From Bacteroidaceae bacterium (GTDB taxonomy: Bacteria; Bacteroidota; Bacteroidia; Bacteroidales; Bacteroidaceae), in the NCBI GenBank assembly GCA_017548075.1, contig JAFYNL010000024.1, positions 1 through 64,000 of the forward strand: a stretch of 64,000 nt of DNA, read 5' to 3'. The translations under genes were made by a program, and so were the position numbers. Shown in pieces: positions 8,668 to 18,175 of this stretch. Below the pieces are notes generated by a model. The model had not been told where the DNA came from. It saw only the letters and a program-made list of their open reading frames with translations, and did not search any database. Position 1 is the stretch's first letter; each line of letters begins with the position of its first letter.

Positions 8668-11600
8668 TTATTTCTTCTCTGTCTCCTCGACAATGCTCTT
8701 TCCTCTGGTGAGGTAAGCTGTGGGAGCAGCGATGAAGATGGATGACAAAGTGCCGAATACAACACCCAGAATCATTGCGAAGGCGAAGCTGCGAATGCTG
8801 GCGCCACCAAGGCAGAAGATTACTGCAAGCACGATAAACGTAGATACAGATGTGTTGATCGTACGGTTCAAAGTGCTATTCAAAGAGGTGTTGAAGAGCT
8901 CTTGCTTGTCGCGCTTCGGGTGCAAACGGAGGAACTCACGTATGCGGTCGAAGACAACCACCTTATCGTTGATAGAATAACCAATAGCGGTCAGCACGGC
9001 ACCTATGAAGGTCTGGTCAATCTCAAGAGAGAATGGCATCCAACCCCAGCAGATACTGTACATACCGAGGATAAGGATGATGTCCACGATAAGTGCAGTA
9101 ATAGCGCCGATAGAGAAGGAGAGGTTGCGGAAACGAATGAAGATGTAAACGAAGATGGCGATGAAGGCCAGGATGACACTCCAGATAGCACCCTTAGTGA
9201 TATCAGATGCTACGGAAGGACCTACCTTCTGGCTGCTGATGATAGAGCCGCCAGCACGCTCATCACGATTGATGAAGTTCTCCAATGTAAGGTCGTTTGC
9301 CAACAGATTTCCGCCTTTAAGAGTCTCGAAGAGTTTGCTCTCAATCTCGCTATCAACCTCGATATCGTCCTCCTCAATGCGGTAGTTCGTAGAGATACGA
9401 ATGGTCTTTCCTTCTGTACCCAAAGCAATTGCAGAGGTGTTACTCTCGGGGAATGCTTCAGAAAGCAAGCCGCGAACGGTCTCTGGCTGCACCTCGTTCT
9501 CGAACATTACCACGAAGTTGCGACCACCAGTAAAGTCGATACTCTTGCTGAAGCCACGAGTCAACATGAAGGCAATGCTGATAACTGCCAATGTGCCGAA
9601 GATTGCGAAGCTCTTCTTGTATTGGCCCATGAAATTGAAGTGCGGGTTCTGGAAGGAAATCTTGTCGCCAATAGCAGTACGGAAAGTGAGTCCGAGCCAC
9701 TTATCCTTCTCCATAACTTGGGTGTAAACTACGCGAGTCAGGAATACTGCGGTAAAGAAGCTGACACAGATACCGATGAGCAATGTGGTTGCGAAACCGC
9801 GGATAGGACCTGTACCGAAGTAGTAAAGGATGATAGCCGTAATGACTGAAGTCAAGTTAGAGTCAAAGATGGCGCTGAAAGCATTACTGTAACCAGCAGC
9901 GAGAGCCTCGCGAACTTTCTTGCCAGCCTTCATCTCTTCCTTCGTACGTTCGTAGATGAGCACGTTAGCATCCACAGCCATACCCAACGAGAGCACCATA
10001 CCTGCGATACCACTCATAGTAAGTGCGGCCTGGAAGCTCGTCAGAATTCCGATTGTGAAGAAGAGGTTAAGGAGCAGAGCACAGTTTGCAACCATGCCGG
10101 GAATGAAGCCATACATCATAATCATATAGATCATGAGGATGACGAAAGCGATAACACAACTCCAAATACCTTGGCGAATAGACTCGGCACCAAGAGAAGG
10201 GCCAACGATTTCTTCACTTACAATCTTAGCGGGAGCCGGCATCTTACCAGACTTCAGCACGTTTGCAAGGTCGCGTGTATCTTCGGCTGTGAAGTGACCA
10301 GTAATTTCAGAATTACCACCAGTAATCTCACTTTGAACTGTAGGAGCACTATAAACGTTGTCGTCAAGCACGATGGCAACGCTTCTCTTCAAGTTAGCCT
10401 TTGTAAGAGCAGCCCAGCGACGAGCACCATCAACATTCATCTTCATGCTGACGCAAGGACGGCCTGATTGGTCGTAGGAATCGCTTGCGTCGGTCACAAC
10501 GTCACCTTCCAAGGGAGCACGACCGTTGCGCTCAGTCACCTTGATTGCATAAAGTTCATAGACATTGGCGCTTGCACCTTCGCCCATGCCCTTAACGCCC
10601 CACTTGAGACGGAGGTCAGAGGGAAGGACTTCCTTGGCTTCAGGAGAAGCAAGAAGTTCGTCGATGTCGTCCATATCACGCTTGCTGGCGAAACCAACTA
10701 CGCAACCATAAGCACCTTGAGCAAGTTGCAAACGGCTCAGCAAGGGATGTTGCTTGTGAGCTTTCTCAAGGTCGGCAGCAGAAACGTTTGTGGGAGTTTC
10801 GTCGCTATTCTCGGCAACTACAGAAGCGAGGTCAGCAGCGGCTTTAGCTGTATCGGCTTTCTCCTCAACCGGTGTTGCCTCAGTAAGCTCGGTAGCAGGA
10901 ATGGTGTCAGCAGTAGCTTCGTCCTTGATACCGCTCAATACAGAAGCGAGCTTGCTGTCGAGATTAACGAGGAAGGGAACGATTTCCTGAGTGTTGTAAG
11001 TCTCCCAGAACTCGAGGTTGGCGCTGCCTTGCAGCAACTTACGAACGCGTTCAGGTTCCTTAACGCCAGGCATTTCAACCATGATGCGGCCTTCCTGACC
11101 TTCAAGGGCTTGAATGTTAGGCTGAACAACACCGAAGCGGTCGATACGAGTGCGGAGCACATTGTAAGAGTTATCAATAGCACTCTTCACTTCAGCGCGC
11201 AGAACACTCTCCACTTCCTTGTCTGTGCTCTTTGTTGTCACCTTATCTCTGAGCTGTTGTGTAGCAAAGAGTTCGGCAAGAGCCTTGTTAGGTTCGAGCG
11301 CTTTGTAGTCCTTGACGAATAAGGTAATAAAGTCACTTTGGCTTGCAGCAGCCTCTTTTGTGGCCTGTTCAACGGCCTTGCGGAAGTTCTCATCTGTCTC
11401 TTCTTTGTGGTCGGCAAGTGCTTTGATGACATCAGGCACGCTGACTTCGAGGATGACATTCATGCCGCCTTTGAGGTCGAGGCCAAGTCCAATGCCCATT
11501 TCGCGGCACTCCTTCAATGTCCATACATTGCAGTAAACCTTGTTGTTGAGCAGAGAATCCAAGTAGCGGTCTGCAGTTGCTTGACCTTCTGTCTGTGCGA

Positions 11601-11712
11601 GTGCTGCAGCCTTGTTCTCATAGTGATTGGTCACGACTGAGAAACTAAGGTAGAAGAGGCACACGAGTGTCAGCAGGACTGCGAAAACCTTTACAAATCC
11701 TTTGTTTTGCAT
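8668..11712 (-). CDS. secDF: Fused protein translocase subunit SecDF
   Basis: The 1014-residue inner-membrane protein combines SecD (about residues 1-640) and SecF (about 660-1014), which use the proton gradient to help Sec-translocated proteins leave the channel. The SecD signature GLDLKGGMNV is near residue 75. A large periplasmic domain follows, with an acidic/Ala-rich insert at about 255-320 (ATPVEEKADTAKAAADLAS) that is poorly conserved in the family. The membrane segments of both halves carry GMAVDANVLIYER (SecD) and AIGYSINDKVVVFDRIRE (SecF), and the SecF start region has DFTGGRNF. The fused form is usual in Bacteroidetes. It has its own promoter at 11772-11779 and a terminator at 8604-8641. 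Confidence 0.97.
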   Translation of the reverse strand: MQNKGFVKVFAVLLTLVCLFYLSFSVVTNHYENKAAALAQTEGQATADRYLDSLLNNKVYCNVWTLKECREMGIGLGLDLKGGMNVILEVSVPDVIKALADHKEETDENFRKAVEQATKEAAASQSDFITLFVKDYKALEPNKALAELFATQQLRDKVTTKSTDKEVESVLRAEVKSAIDNSYNVLRTRIDRFGVVQPNIQALEGQEGRIMVEMPGVKEPERVRKLLQGSANLEFWETYNTQEIVPFLVNLDSKLASVLSGIKDEATADTIPATELTEATPVEEKADTAKAAADLASVVAENSDETPTNVSAADLEKAHKQHPLLSRLQLAQGAYGCVVGFASKRDMDDIDELLASPEAKEVLPSDLRLKWGVKGMGEGASANVYELYAIKVTERNGRAPLEGDVVTDASDSYDQSGRPCVSMKMNVDGARRWAALTKANLKRSVAIVLDDNVYSAPTVQSEITGGNSEITGHFTAEDTRDLANVLKSGKMPAPAKIVSEEIVGPSLGAESIRQGIWSCVIAFVILMIYMIMMYGFIPGMVANCALLLNLFFTIGILTSFQAALTMSGIAGMVLSLGMAVDANVLIYERTKEEMKAGKKVREALAAGYSNAFSAIFDSNLTSVITAIILYYFGTGPIRGFATTLLIGICVSFFTAVFLTRVVYTQVMEKDKWLGLTFRTAIGDKISFQNPHFNFMGQYKKSFAIFGTLAVISIAFMLTRGFSKSIDFTGGRNFVVMFENEVQPETVRGLLSEAFPESNTSAIALGTEGKTIRISTNYRIEEDDIEVDSEIESKLFETLKGGNLLANDLTLENFINRDERAGGSIISSQKVGPSVASDITKGAIWSVILAFIAIFVYIFIRFRNLSFSIGAITALIVDIILILGMYSICWGWMPFSLEIDQTFIGAVLTAIGYSINDKVVVFDRIREFLRLHPKRDKQELFNTSLNSTLNRTINTSVSTFIVLAVIFCLGGASIRSFAFAMILGVVFGTLSSIFIAAPTAYLTRGKSIVEETEKK

Positions 11713-11771
11713 TGTTAGTAGAATTATTTAATGTTTGGTTATATTTTTCCTTTTTTGTGCATAATAGCGTG

Positions 11772-11779
11772 CAAAGATA
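11772..11779 (-). promoter_or_regulatory. Promoter minus-7 box of secDF
   Basis: The minus strand reads TATCTTTG, 60 bases upstream of the secDF start, separating secDF from the EEP gene behind it. Confidence 0.65.
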
Positions 11780-11835
11780 CATCTTTTTCCTTAAACAAAG
11801 AGCAAAAGAAGGTTTTTTTATGCAAAAAAGATGGA

Positions 11836-12921
11836 TTATTGAACTTTTTTGCTTAAACGGACGATAAGAGGATAGTGGTCAGAGCACGAAATGGTCTTAT
11901 CTATGCAACATGATGAACACTCCAAGCCAGAGGAATAAAAGAGATGATCTATGCGAACTGGGAAAGAACGTCGTGAGAAGGTGAAGCCTGGGCCAAAACC
12001 TTTTTCCCGATAGGCTGAAGTGAGGCGACGAGCAAGTCGTTGATAGGTATAGGAGATGGGAGTATCGTTAAGATCGCCACAGACAATCACATTCTTCTCT
12101 GCATTTCTGTCGACAAGAGAGCAGATGCTATCGGCTTGTTTCCCTCGATATGCGACGGCTTCGCTCAGTTTGTCCATGAGCAAAACCGAGCTGTGTTTGA
12201 TGGCTTGGCGATTCGGATCTGTAATGGTATTAGTGTAATCGTCTCTTTCTTCTGCACTTAGATGATTGCTTTCAAGGTGGTTATTGACAAGAAGCAAACT
12301 GTCTCCAAAACAATCTATCCAGCATGCAAAACTTCGATTGCTGCGAGTAGGGTAGTTAATGCTTAGAGTATCACTCAAGAAGGGGAGGCGTGAAAGTATG
12401 GCGACATTGGCACTTTGCAGATAATGAAAAGCGGTTGTGTTGAACCAATCTTTGTGGTCGGAGATGAAATGCTTGCTGATTTCTTGCAGACAGACGATGT
12501 CTGCGTCATTAGTATTAAGGAATTTGATGAACTCTTCCTGTTGCTCATCTTTATACAGAAAACCCACATTGAAGGTAATTATGGTGAGTGTGGAGTCGGA
12601 GACCTCAATGTTTTTGTCGCTTTTGCCACTAAAGTTCAAAGGACAATAGTCGAGGATGTATCCGCCCACAAGTAGTGCTCCTAAGATTGGAACCCACGCA
12701 AGTCGAGCATGAAACAGCAGCCAAAAGAAGATGAAGAGAATGTCAACAATTAGAAAGATAGGGAAGGCCAACGTTAGAAGCGAGAGGCGAGGCATGAAGT
12801 CTGGCGATATGAAGGTCAATCCCACACATAGCCACAATAAGAGGATAGTGCAGATGTTGGCACCCAGAAATAGGCTGATTGTGAATCGCTTCAGGCCTGT
12901 TTTGACGGTTTGTGCTTTCAT
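11836..12921 (-). CDS. Membrane-anchored endonuclease/exonuclease/phosphatase-family protein
   Basis: The 361-residue protein has three hydrophobic segments in residues about 15-105, then a catalytic domain of the EEP (DNase I / sphingomyelinase) fold at about 110-360. Visible fold motifs are TIITFNVGF, DIVCLQEISKHF (metal-binding Glu), NNHLESNH, VIVCGDLNDTP and a terminal SDHYPLIVRL (catalytic Asp-His). The substrate cannot be deduced; members cleave nucleic acids, inositol phosphates or phospholipids. The ATG overlaps the stop of the rhomboid gene (ATGA, 12918-12921), so the two are coupled. Confidence 0.9.
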   Translation of the reverse strand: MKAQTVKTGLKRFTISLFLGANICTILLLWLCVGLTFISPDFMPRLSLLTLAFPIFLIVDILFIFFWLLFHARLAWVPILGALLVGGYILDYCPLNFSGKSDKNIEVSDSTLTIITFNVGFLYKDEQQEEFIKFLNTNDADIVCLQEISKHFISDHKDWFNTTAFHYLQSANVAILSRLPFLSDTLSINYPTRSNRSFACWIDCFGDSLLLVNNHLESNHLSAEERDDYTNTITDPNRQAIKHSSVLLMDKLSEAVAYRGKQADSICSLVDRNAEKNVIVCGDLNDTPISYTYQRLARRLTSAYREKGFGPGFTFSRRSFPVRIDHLFYSSGLECSSCCIDKTISCSDHYPLIVRLSKKVQ

Positions 12922-13847
12922 TTGCGAGTGATATCGAAGAGTCGTCTCTTCTCTTCTGCAGTAAGACCTTCGTAACCGTTCTTCTTCACTTTGTCCAAGA
13001 TGCGGTTCAGTTCCTCTTCCTCTTCTTTCTTCTGTTGACGATAGGCTGCTTCTTGCCCATATCGTCCACCATAAGTAACGTCGATGTGCGGCTCGTCTTT
13101 CTTAAATAGAGAAGTGAACCAAGAGCGGAAATTGTCCCAAGTATTGCTACCTCTATCGTAGTTACTGTAGCCGCCACGCTTTCCGTTGCCGTTTCCTCCT
13201 CGCCAATAAAGGAGCAAGAGCAAGCCGACAAGCATGCCACCCAAGTGTGCCATATGTGCAACTCCATCGCCTTTCAGGGAAAGTGCCGACATGAGTTCGA
13301 TGACTGCATAACCTATTACGAAGTACTTTGCCTTGATAGGGACTGGGATAGGGAAGATGAACAAGCGTTCGTTGGGATAGGTCATACCAAAGGAAAGCAG
13401 GATGCCATAGACGGCCCCAGAAGCTCCAACTGTGTTCCAAAGATTCAGATAGTCTGCCATCGCAACGATGCCGCCACTTGTTGGCACGGCTTCAATGCTG
13501 GCATAACCTCCGTACCAGAACTCTGCTAACTGCACAAGTTCCTGAGCCAAACCTGCTCCAAGGCCGCAGGTAAGATAGTAGAAGAGGAAACGCTTCTGCC
13601 CCATAGTCTGCTCCATAATGCGTCCGAACATCCAAACGGCGAACATATTGAAGAAGAGATGCGACCAATTGGCATGCATGAACATATAGGTGAAGAGCTG
13701 CCAAGGACGGAAATGGCTGGCCAAGATGAAGTGCAAGCCGAACAACTCATTCAAGTCTATGTCGTGCGAAGCAAAAGCAAGGCTCGCAAAGAAACATAGA
13801 ACATTGATGATGAGCAGGTTTTTCGTGATAGGAGGTATCGAGTTCAT
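12918..13847 (-). CDS. Rhomboid-family intramembrane serine protease
   Basis: The 309-residue protein has the six-helix rhomboid core at about residues 10-225. HANWSHLFFNMFAVWMFGR is the conserved loop and helix 2 motif, the nucleophile Ser143 is in GASGAVYG, and the catalytic His201 is in MAHLGG. After the core there is an about 85-residue cytoplasmic tail, Gly/Asn-rich then Glu/Lys-rich (QQKKEEEEELNRILDKVKK), of the kind seen in many Bacteroidetes rhomboids. It cleaves transmembrane proteins; its substrate is unknown. It is first of a two-gene operon with the EEP protein and has a promoter box at 13880-13887. Confidence 0.93.
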   Translation of the reverse strand: MNSIPPITKNLLIINVLCFFASLAFASHDIDLNELFGLHFILASHFRPWQLFTYMFMHANWSHLFFNMFAVWMFGRIMEQTMGQKRFLFYYLTCGLGAGLAQELVQLAEFWYGGYASIEAVPTSGGIVAMADYLNLWNTVGASGAVYGILLSFGMTYPNERLFIFPIPVPIKAKYFVIGYAVIELMSALSLKGDGVAHMAHLGGMLVGLLLLLYWRGGNGNGKRGGYSNYDRGSNTWDNFRSWFTSLFKKDEPHIDVTYGGRYGQEAAYRQQKKEEEEELNRILDKVKKNGYEGLTAEEKRRLFDITRK

Positions 13848-13879
13848 TGTTAAATGTCTAAATGTTATGAATTTGCGTA

Positions 13880-13887
13880 CAAAGGTA
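13880..13887 (-). promoter_or_regulatory. Promoter minus-7 box of rhomboid operon
   Basis: The minus strand reads TACCTTTG, 33 bases upstream of the rhomboid ATG. Confidence 0.7.
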
Positions 13888-13992
13888 CGAAAAATAGGCG
13901 TAGAAACGGGTGTAAAGTGGCTTTATATAAAGTTTTTTCACTATTTATTGCATTTTTTTAAGGAAAAGCTTTGCGGTTAGGGCAACTTTCGC

Positions 13993-14000
13993 TAAATTTG
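13993..14000 (+). promoter_or_regulatory. Promoter minus-7 box of HU gene
   Basis: TAAATTTG on the plus strand, with an upstream TTTG at about 13971-13974 as a possible minus-33 element. The leader to the ATG at 14067 is about 60 bases. Confidence 0.6.
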
Positions 14001-14066
14001 TGATGCAAAAGTGCAATTATATAGTGTATTAAATAACCTAATTACAAACAACTTAACATTTATCTT

Positions 14067-14330
14067 ATGAACAAGACTGAATTAGTTGCCAAGATCGCTG
14101 AGGGCGCTGGCATGAGCAAGGTTGACGCAAAGAAGGCTCTGGATGCTACTCTGGACGCTATCAAGAAGGCCGTTAAGAAGAGCGATAAGGTTGCTCTCGT
14201 TGGCTTCGGCACATTCTCTGTTGCAAAGCGCGGCGCTCGCAAGGGTATCAACCCCGCTACTAAGAAGGCTATCACCATTCCCGCAAAGAAGGTGGTTAAG
14301 TTCAAAGCTGGTTCTGAACTGGCATTCTAA
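14067..14330 (+). CDS. HU-family DNA-binding protein
   Basis: The 87-residue histone-like protein has the HU fold. Helices 1-2 (NKTELVAKIAEGAGMSKVDA) are followed by the conserved VALVGFGTFSV strand turn, a beta arm with GINPATKKAITIP that inserts in the minor groove, and the final KVVKFKAGSELA. It compacts and bends DNA as a dimer. It is a single-gene unit with its own promoter box and a strong terminator at 14346-14378. Confidence 0.97.
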   Translation: MNKTELVAKIAEGAGMSKVDAKKALDATLDAIKKAVKKSDKVALVGFGTFSVAKRGARKGINPATKKAITIPAKKVVKFKAGSELAF

Positions 14331-14345
14331 AGAAAGCCTAAATCT

Positions 14346-14378
14346 AAGCCCCTCAGTCAAAGAGGGGCTTTTCTTTTG
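14346..14378 (+). terminator. Rho-independent terminator of HU gene
   Basis: AAGCCCCTC (14346-14354) pairs perfectly with GAGGGGCTT (14362-14370) around a 7-base loop and is followed by TTCTTTT. Confidence 0.9.
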
Positions 14379-14467
14379 CCTCTTTCCCAGAAAGGAAGGA
14401 GGCTTTTTATAAGTGTCTCAGAAACAATAGGCTGGGGATCTCAATATACTACACTAGCCTCGTTTCC

Positions 14468-14553
14468 AAACAACTGCAGTTAAGTTGCTCAACTTAACAC
14501 GTTATCTTTGCAAACTTAACACGTTAACTTTGGCAACGTAACTGCAGTCGTTT
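14468..14553. repeat. Intergenic 22-bp-period palindromic repeat, copy C, with inverted arms
   Basis: The TAAC core recurs at 14495, 14517 and 14539. The array is enclosed by inverted arms AAACAACTGCAGTTA (14468-14482) and TAACTGCAGTCGTTT (14539-14553) with one mismatch. It sits between the convergent HU and outer-membrane protein genes. The right arm ends next to the stop of the minus-strand gene, so it may act as that gene's terminator. Confidence 0.88.
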
Positions 14554-15717
14554 TCAGAACAAACGATAAGAAACGGTTACTGAAGCGTTTGGATAGACCT
14601 TGAACTTGGAGATGGTGTTCACCATATTGCCCACCTTTCCGGGGATATCGTGCAGGTCGCGAGTCAAATCAACATGATTTCTCAATTCTCCGTAAGGTCC
14701 ATAAGTGTATGTCCCAGGAATGCGTCCTACGATATCACCATAATAGAAATCGTCCTCATCGAAGCCAATACCGCCCAAATATTTTCCGCTTTCGTCGAAA
14801 CGTATCGGGCTATCGTCTATCTTGTACACATTGTCAACATATACCTTGGGCGAGCCACAAAGGAACAAAACGCCGGCATCGACGCTCAGATTCCATTTTT
14901 GGTCGCGAGACAAATGCGTGTTATAACCCAAACCCAGATAGGGACGTATCTTGCTAACCTTCATTTCTGCACGAGCTTTATTGTCTTTGTCTGGAACCAT
15001 AAGGGCTTTGTCTCCGTCAGCGAATCTGCCTAAATTGAAGCCTGCAACACCGTATCTGTAGAAAGGATCTTCTTTTGCTTTGCCGTCGTCATGTAGCCAA
15101 GTATCCTTAATTCCATGCTCTGGATAGTTGACATAGATCTCGTTGTATGCGTTGATGCCTTCCAGAATCAACGTTTCCTTGTCCAAATTGCATGCGTCAC
15201 CTACGACGGAAGGGCCAACGAAGAAGCCTGCTGTGAGACTCCAATGCTTGTTGTTCTTGAAAGGCAGGACATCAACAAGGAACTTGAACTGATGCAAGTC
15301 GGGTTTAAGAGACATTGTAACATGATCCTTTGCCTCAACATTGCGGAATTTGTCAAACATTTCCTTGTATTCTGCGAAAGCGGGACTGTTGATGTCGATC
15401 CCATATTGGGCAAGTTTGTCATCAATCTTTCCAACCTTCGCAATAAGATTGCTGATGCTTCCATTGCGAGTTTCAACATTGAAATCGGACTTGAAGGAGA
15501 AGCGTGGCATATAGTTGTAGCCAGCACGAATGCGGACATAATCCCCCATAGGTACTGCAACATCAACTCCAAAACCTAAGGTCCCGACATTGACACCAAC
15601 GTCCAAATGGTTCAGAATGCCCTTCTGAGCCAGCTTAGAAGACTGTGACATCTTGTCCTGAGCCAACAAGGTTGCCGACAAAGACAAGGCTAAAAACAGC
15701 AAAACAAGTTTTTTCAT
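14554..15717 (-). CDS. Outer-membrane beta-barrel protein, unknown function
   Basis: The 387-residue protein has a signal peptide (MKKLVLLFLALSLSATLLAQ). It then shows alternating hydrophobic strands such as DVGVNVGTLGFGVDVAVP, RIRAGYNYMPRF and RPYLGLGYN, and ends in ASVTVSYRLF, with the terminal Phe typical of outer-membrane barrels. A helical insert at about residues 85-130 interrupts the barrel. The specific function is not recognised. It directly abuts the upstream secreted-protein gene (TAA then ATG, no gap) and is the last gene of a four-gene envelope operon. Confidence 0.85.
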   Translation of the reverse strand: MKKLVLLFLALSLSATLLAQDKMSQSSKLAQKGILNHLDVGVNVGTLGFGVDVAVPMGDYVRIRAGYNYMPRFSFKSDFNVETRNGSISNLIAKVGKIDDKLAQYGIDINSPAFAEYKEMFDKFRNVEAKDHVTMSLKPDLHQFKFLVDVLPFKNNKHWSLTAGFFVGPSVVGDACNLDKETLILEGINAYNEIYVNYPEHGIKDTWLHDDGKAKEDPFYRYGVAGFNLGRFADGDKALMVPDKDNKARAEMKVSKIRPYLGLGYNTHLSRDQKWNLSVDAGVLFLCGSPKVYVDNVYKIDDSPIRFDESGKYLGGIGFDEDDFYYGDIVGRIPGTYTYGPYGELRNHVDLTRDLHDIPGKVGNMVNTISKFKVYPNASVTVSYRLF

Positions 15718-16911
15718 TTACTTAACTGCAATCTTACGTCCACCTACAATATACAGGCCGGAAGGCAATCCTTGCACGTCATTTGTCTGTCGCAGCAATG
15801 TGCCGCTAATGGAATAAACTCCCATTTCAGTCTTATCCCTGTTCTCTGCGAGAACGCTTCCAATGGCGTCAGGATCATCCGTCAACTCTATTACGTCTGG
15901 AGTGCTAGCATTTGCTGGGAAATAACTAGTGTTGGCATAGAGACACAAAGCATCAACAACAATGAGTTCCTCGAAATCGGTGACCTTTATGTTATTGAGA
16001 CGAGACTCATCTTGGTTGCTCAAAACCAATTTGCCGTTAGCCACTGTGAAGACTCGCATCGTGGCGGGATCAAACTTCTTGTATGCATCTTTCGACCTTT
16101 CGGGGCGTTTACCGTTGCAGAAATAAACTCCGCGAAGCAAGTTGCCCTTAACTTTTGCAGTTGTTGATGTAAGGAGTTCAATGCGATTGTCGGTAGGATT
16201 AGGCGAGGCACATTCTATGATGACAGGTGTGCTGGCTGGAATGTCGCCCTCAATTTCCTGAAGAAGGGCGTACTCTCCCTCTGCATCGCTGATATAATAG
16301 ATGTGCATATCTGGAGAAACAGCTCTGAAGGGGAAAGACGCATAGAACGGCTGATAATACACACCATTCAGCTCGATTGTAGGCTTAATGCCAACATAAT
16401 TTATAGCATGATCCGTTTCGATCTTGTCGACGATCCATCGACGATATGAAATGTCTTTGCCACTTGTGCCCATATATCCCTGTGCAGCTGAACCTGATTT
16501 TCCGTCATAGAGGTATTTTGTTATGGAACCCTTGCTAGCAGAAACTTCATAAGTGTTATCCGTTTTCAGGCTGACATTGACATAGTAACCGGTAAGCGAA
16601 TGGACTCCTGTAGCCTGGGCCATAAGGTCATAAGTAGTATTATCTATCTTCGTAATGTAGATAACGCTGGCAGGATCAGAGATGGCTTTTTCTGCATCTT
16701 TCCAAAGTTGGATGGCTTGGAAGTCTTCCTTGTCAAAGGCAATGTCGAAATAGTCCTTGTTGTCAGTAACATAAACATAGCGTTGTGTTGCCAGATTGTG
16801 AACACGGTAATATCCGTCACCGACAAAACCGGTTCCGGTATCCACCTCCTGTGCATGAGTTGTTGCCAGAGCAAACAAGGTAAATAAGAAAAAAGTACAG
16901 TGTTTTCTCAT
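15718..16911 (-). CDS. Secreted protein with type IX-like C-terminal tail
   Basis: The 397-residue protein has a signal peptide (MRKHCTFFLFTLFALATTHA). A region starting YYRVHNLATQRYVYVTDNK near residue 35 resembles beta-trefoil or lectin-like segments of Bacteroidetes surface proteins, but I do not assign a fold. The last about 40 residues (MGVYSISGTLLRQ, then GLPSGLYIVGGRKIAVK) match the sorting tails of cargo of the type IX secretion system. It lies between ompA-like and outer-membrane protein genes, so export to the cell surface is likely. The function is unknown. Confidence 0.83.
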   Translation of the reverse strand: MRKHCTFFLFTLFALATTHAQEVDTGTGFVGDGYYRVHNLATQRYVYVTDNKDYFDIAFDKEDFQAIQLWKDAEKAISDPASVIYITKIDNTTYDLMAQATGVHSLTGYYVNVSLKTDNTYEVSASKGSITKYLYDGKSGSAAQGYMGTSGKDISYRRWIVDKIETDHAINYVGIKPTIELNGVYYQPFYASFPFRAVSPDMHIYYISDAEGEYALLQEIEGDIPASTPVIIECASPNPTDNRIELLTSTTAKVKGNLLRGVYFCNGKRPERSKDAYKKFDPATMRVFTVANGKLVLSNQDESRLNNIKVTDFEELIVVDALCLYANTSYFPANASTPDVIELTDDPDAIGSVLAENRDKTEMGVYSISGTLLRQTNDVQGLPSGLYIVGGRKIAVK

Positions 16912-16925
16912 AAATGATAATTCAT

Positions 16926-16964
16926 CCCCCCGTCACACTACACTTGTGGCAGAATGGCGGGGGG
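16926..16964 (-). promoter_or_regulatory. GC-rich hairpin between two envelope genes
   Basis: On the minus strand CCCCCCGCCA pairs with TGACGGGGGG (10 positions, one mismatch), enclosing 19 bases. It follows the OmpA stop by 30 bases and has no T-tract, so it looks more like a partial attenuator or 3'-end stabiliser inside the operon than a full terminator. Confidence 0.5.
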
Positions 16965-16993
16965 AAGTAAGTTTTTATTGTAAAAATCAATAA

Positions 16994-18142
16994 TTACTGA
17001 GCAATACAGATTGTGACACGATTAAGGTCGTTCTTGTCGTATGGCTGAACAGTGTCACCCTTGCTGTCAACGCTGATACGGCTTGAAGAGATGCCGAATT
17101 TGTTTGTCAGCGCATCAGTAACAGCTTCTGCACGCTTGCGTGCATAACCGACATTAATCTGTGGGTTACCTGTACCTCTGTCTGCGTAACCAGTAACAGA
17201 AACTTTGGCATTGGGATATTTCTTGAGGTAGTTTGCTACGTCTTCCAACTTTGCCATTTCTGTTCTGCTTATGTCAGAACCACGCAGGGTGAAGAAGATG
17301 TCGCGACGCATTGGATCTTGAACCTGAACGGGTTTCTCGACTTCAACGATCTTCTCAACAATCTTCTCAACGGGCTTTTCAACGATCTTTTCAACTACGA
17401 TAGGCTGTGCAGGCGTTGCAGCAAGCTTGCCAAGACGAACCTTTATACCAACCAATGCATTGAAATACCAGTCTGCGTTGCGTGCATCCTTAGAGTTATA
17501 AGAATCTGCAAGCATATTGCAGTTAGTCTCGAGACCGAGAGCAACACGACGACTTACATTGAAGTCAAGATATGCACCAAAGCGACCTACGACACGTGTT
17601 GTTGAACCGTCCCACCATTTTGTCATTTGGTGTTCAACAGGAGCAGTTACGCCTGTTGCGACCTCTTGATTTGCAATCTCATCTCGTAATGCTATTGCTT
17701 CGTCATTGTCCCAAGCAAAGTTGAGGCCAAGACCTGCCAACAGACCAAAGTTGCAAACGCGATTAGCCTTATAACCGAGAATCCAATTAGTTAGGTCACA
17801 TGTAACGTCAAGAGTGGGAGCAATGTACTTGTACTTCCAGGTCTTAACACCAAGTCCCAGATAATTAAGGTCGGAACCACCCTTGCTCTGCCATGCGTTG
17901 AGAGAAAAGCGCAGACCCCATACAGGAGTGAAGTTATAGCCTGCTCCTACCTGAACATTACCAGAGAGAAGATCGCCGAAGGCAACTTCGCCCAAAGTGT
18001 ACTGTCCACCTATTTGACCTTGAACATACCAATGAGGAACAAATGCCTCAGTAGTTTTTACCGCAGCCTGCGGCTCTTGCGCAGATGCGAAAAGGCATCC
18101 GGCAAGCAGCGCAGCTGACATAAATATTCTCTTAAGTTTCAT
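16994..18142 (-). CDS. OmpA-family outer-membrane protein
   Basis: The 382-residue protein has a signal peptide (MKLKRIFMSAALLAGCLFAS) and a beta-barrel of about residues 30-245. A Val-Glu-Lys-rich linker (VEKIVEKPVEKIVEK and onward, about 250-275) leads to a C-terminal OmpA domain (about 285-382) whose peptidoglycan-binding motif includes NPQINVGYARKRAEAVTDAL. It links the outer membrane to the wall. It lies 33 bases behind the large coiled-coil lipoprotein gene in the same operon. Confidence 0.93.
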   Translation of the reverse strand: MKLKRIFMSAALLAGCLFASAQEPQAAVKTTEAFVPHWYVQGQIGGQYTLGEVAFGDLLSGNVQVGAGYNFTPVWGLRFSLNAWQSKGGSDLNYLGLGVKTWKYKYIAPTLDVTCDLTNWILGYKANRVCNFGLLAGLGLNFAWDNDEAIALRDEIANQEVATGVTAPVEHQMTKWWDGSTTRVVGRFGAYLDFNVSRRVALGLETNCNMLADSYNSKDARNADWYFNALVGIKVRLGKLAATPAQPIVVEKIVEKPVEKIVEKIVEVEKPVQVQDPMRRDIFFTLRGSDISRTEMAKLEDVANYLKKYPNAKVSVTGYADRGTGNPQINVGYARKRAEAVTDALTNKFGISSSRISVDSKGDTVQPYDKNDLNRVTICIAQ

Positions 18143-18175
18143 AACTATAAATTCTTTGTTCTGTTAAAAGTTGGT

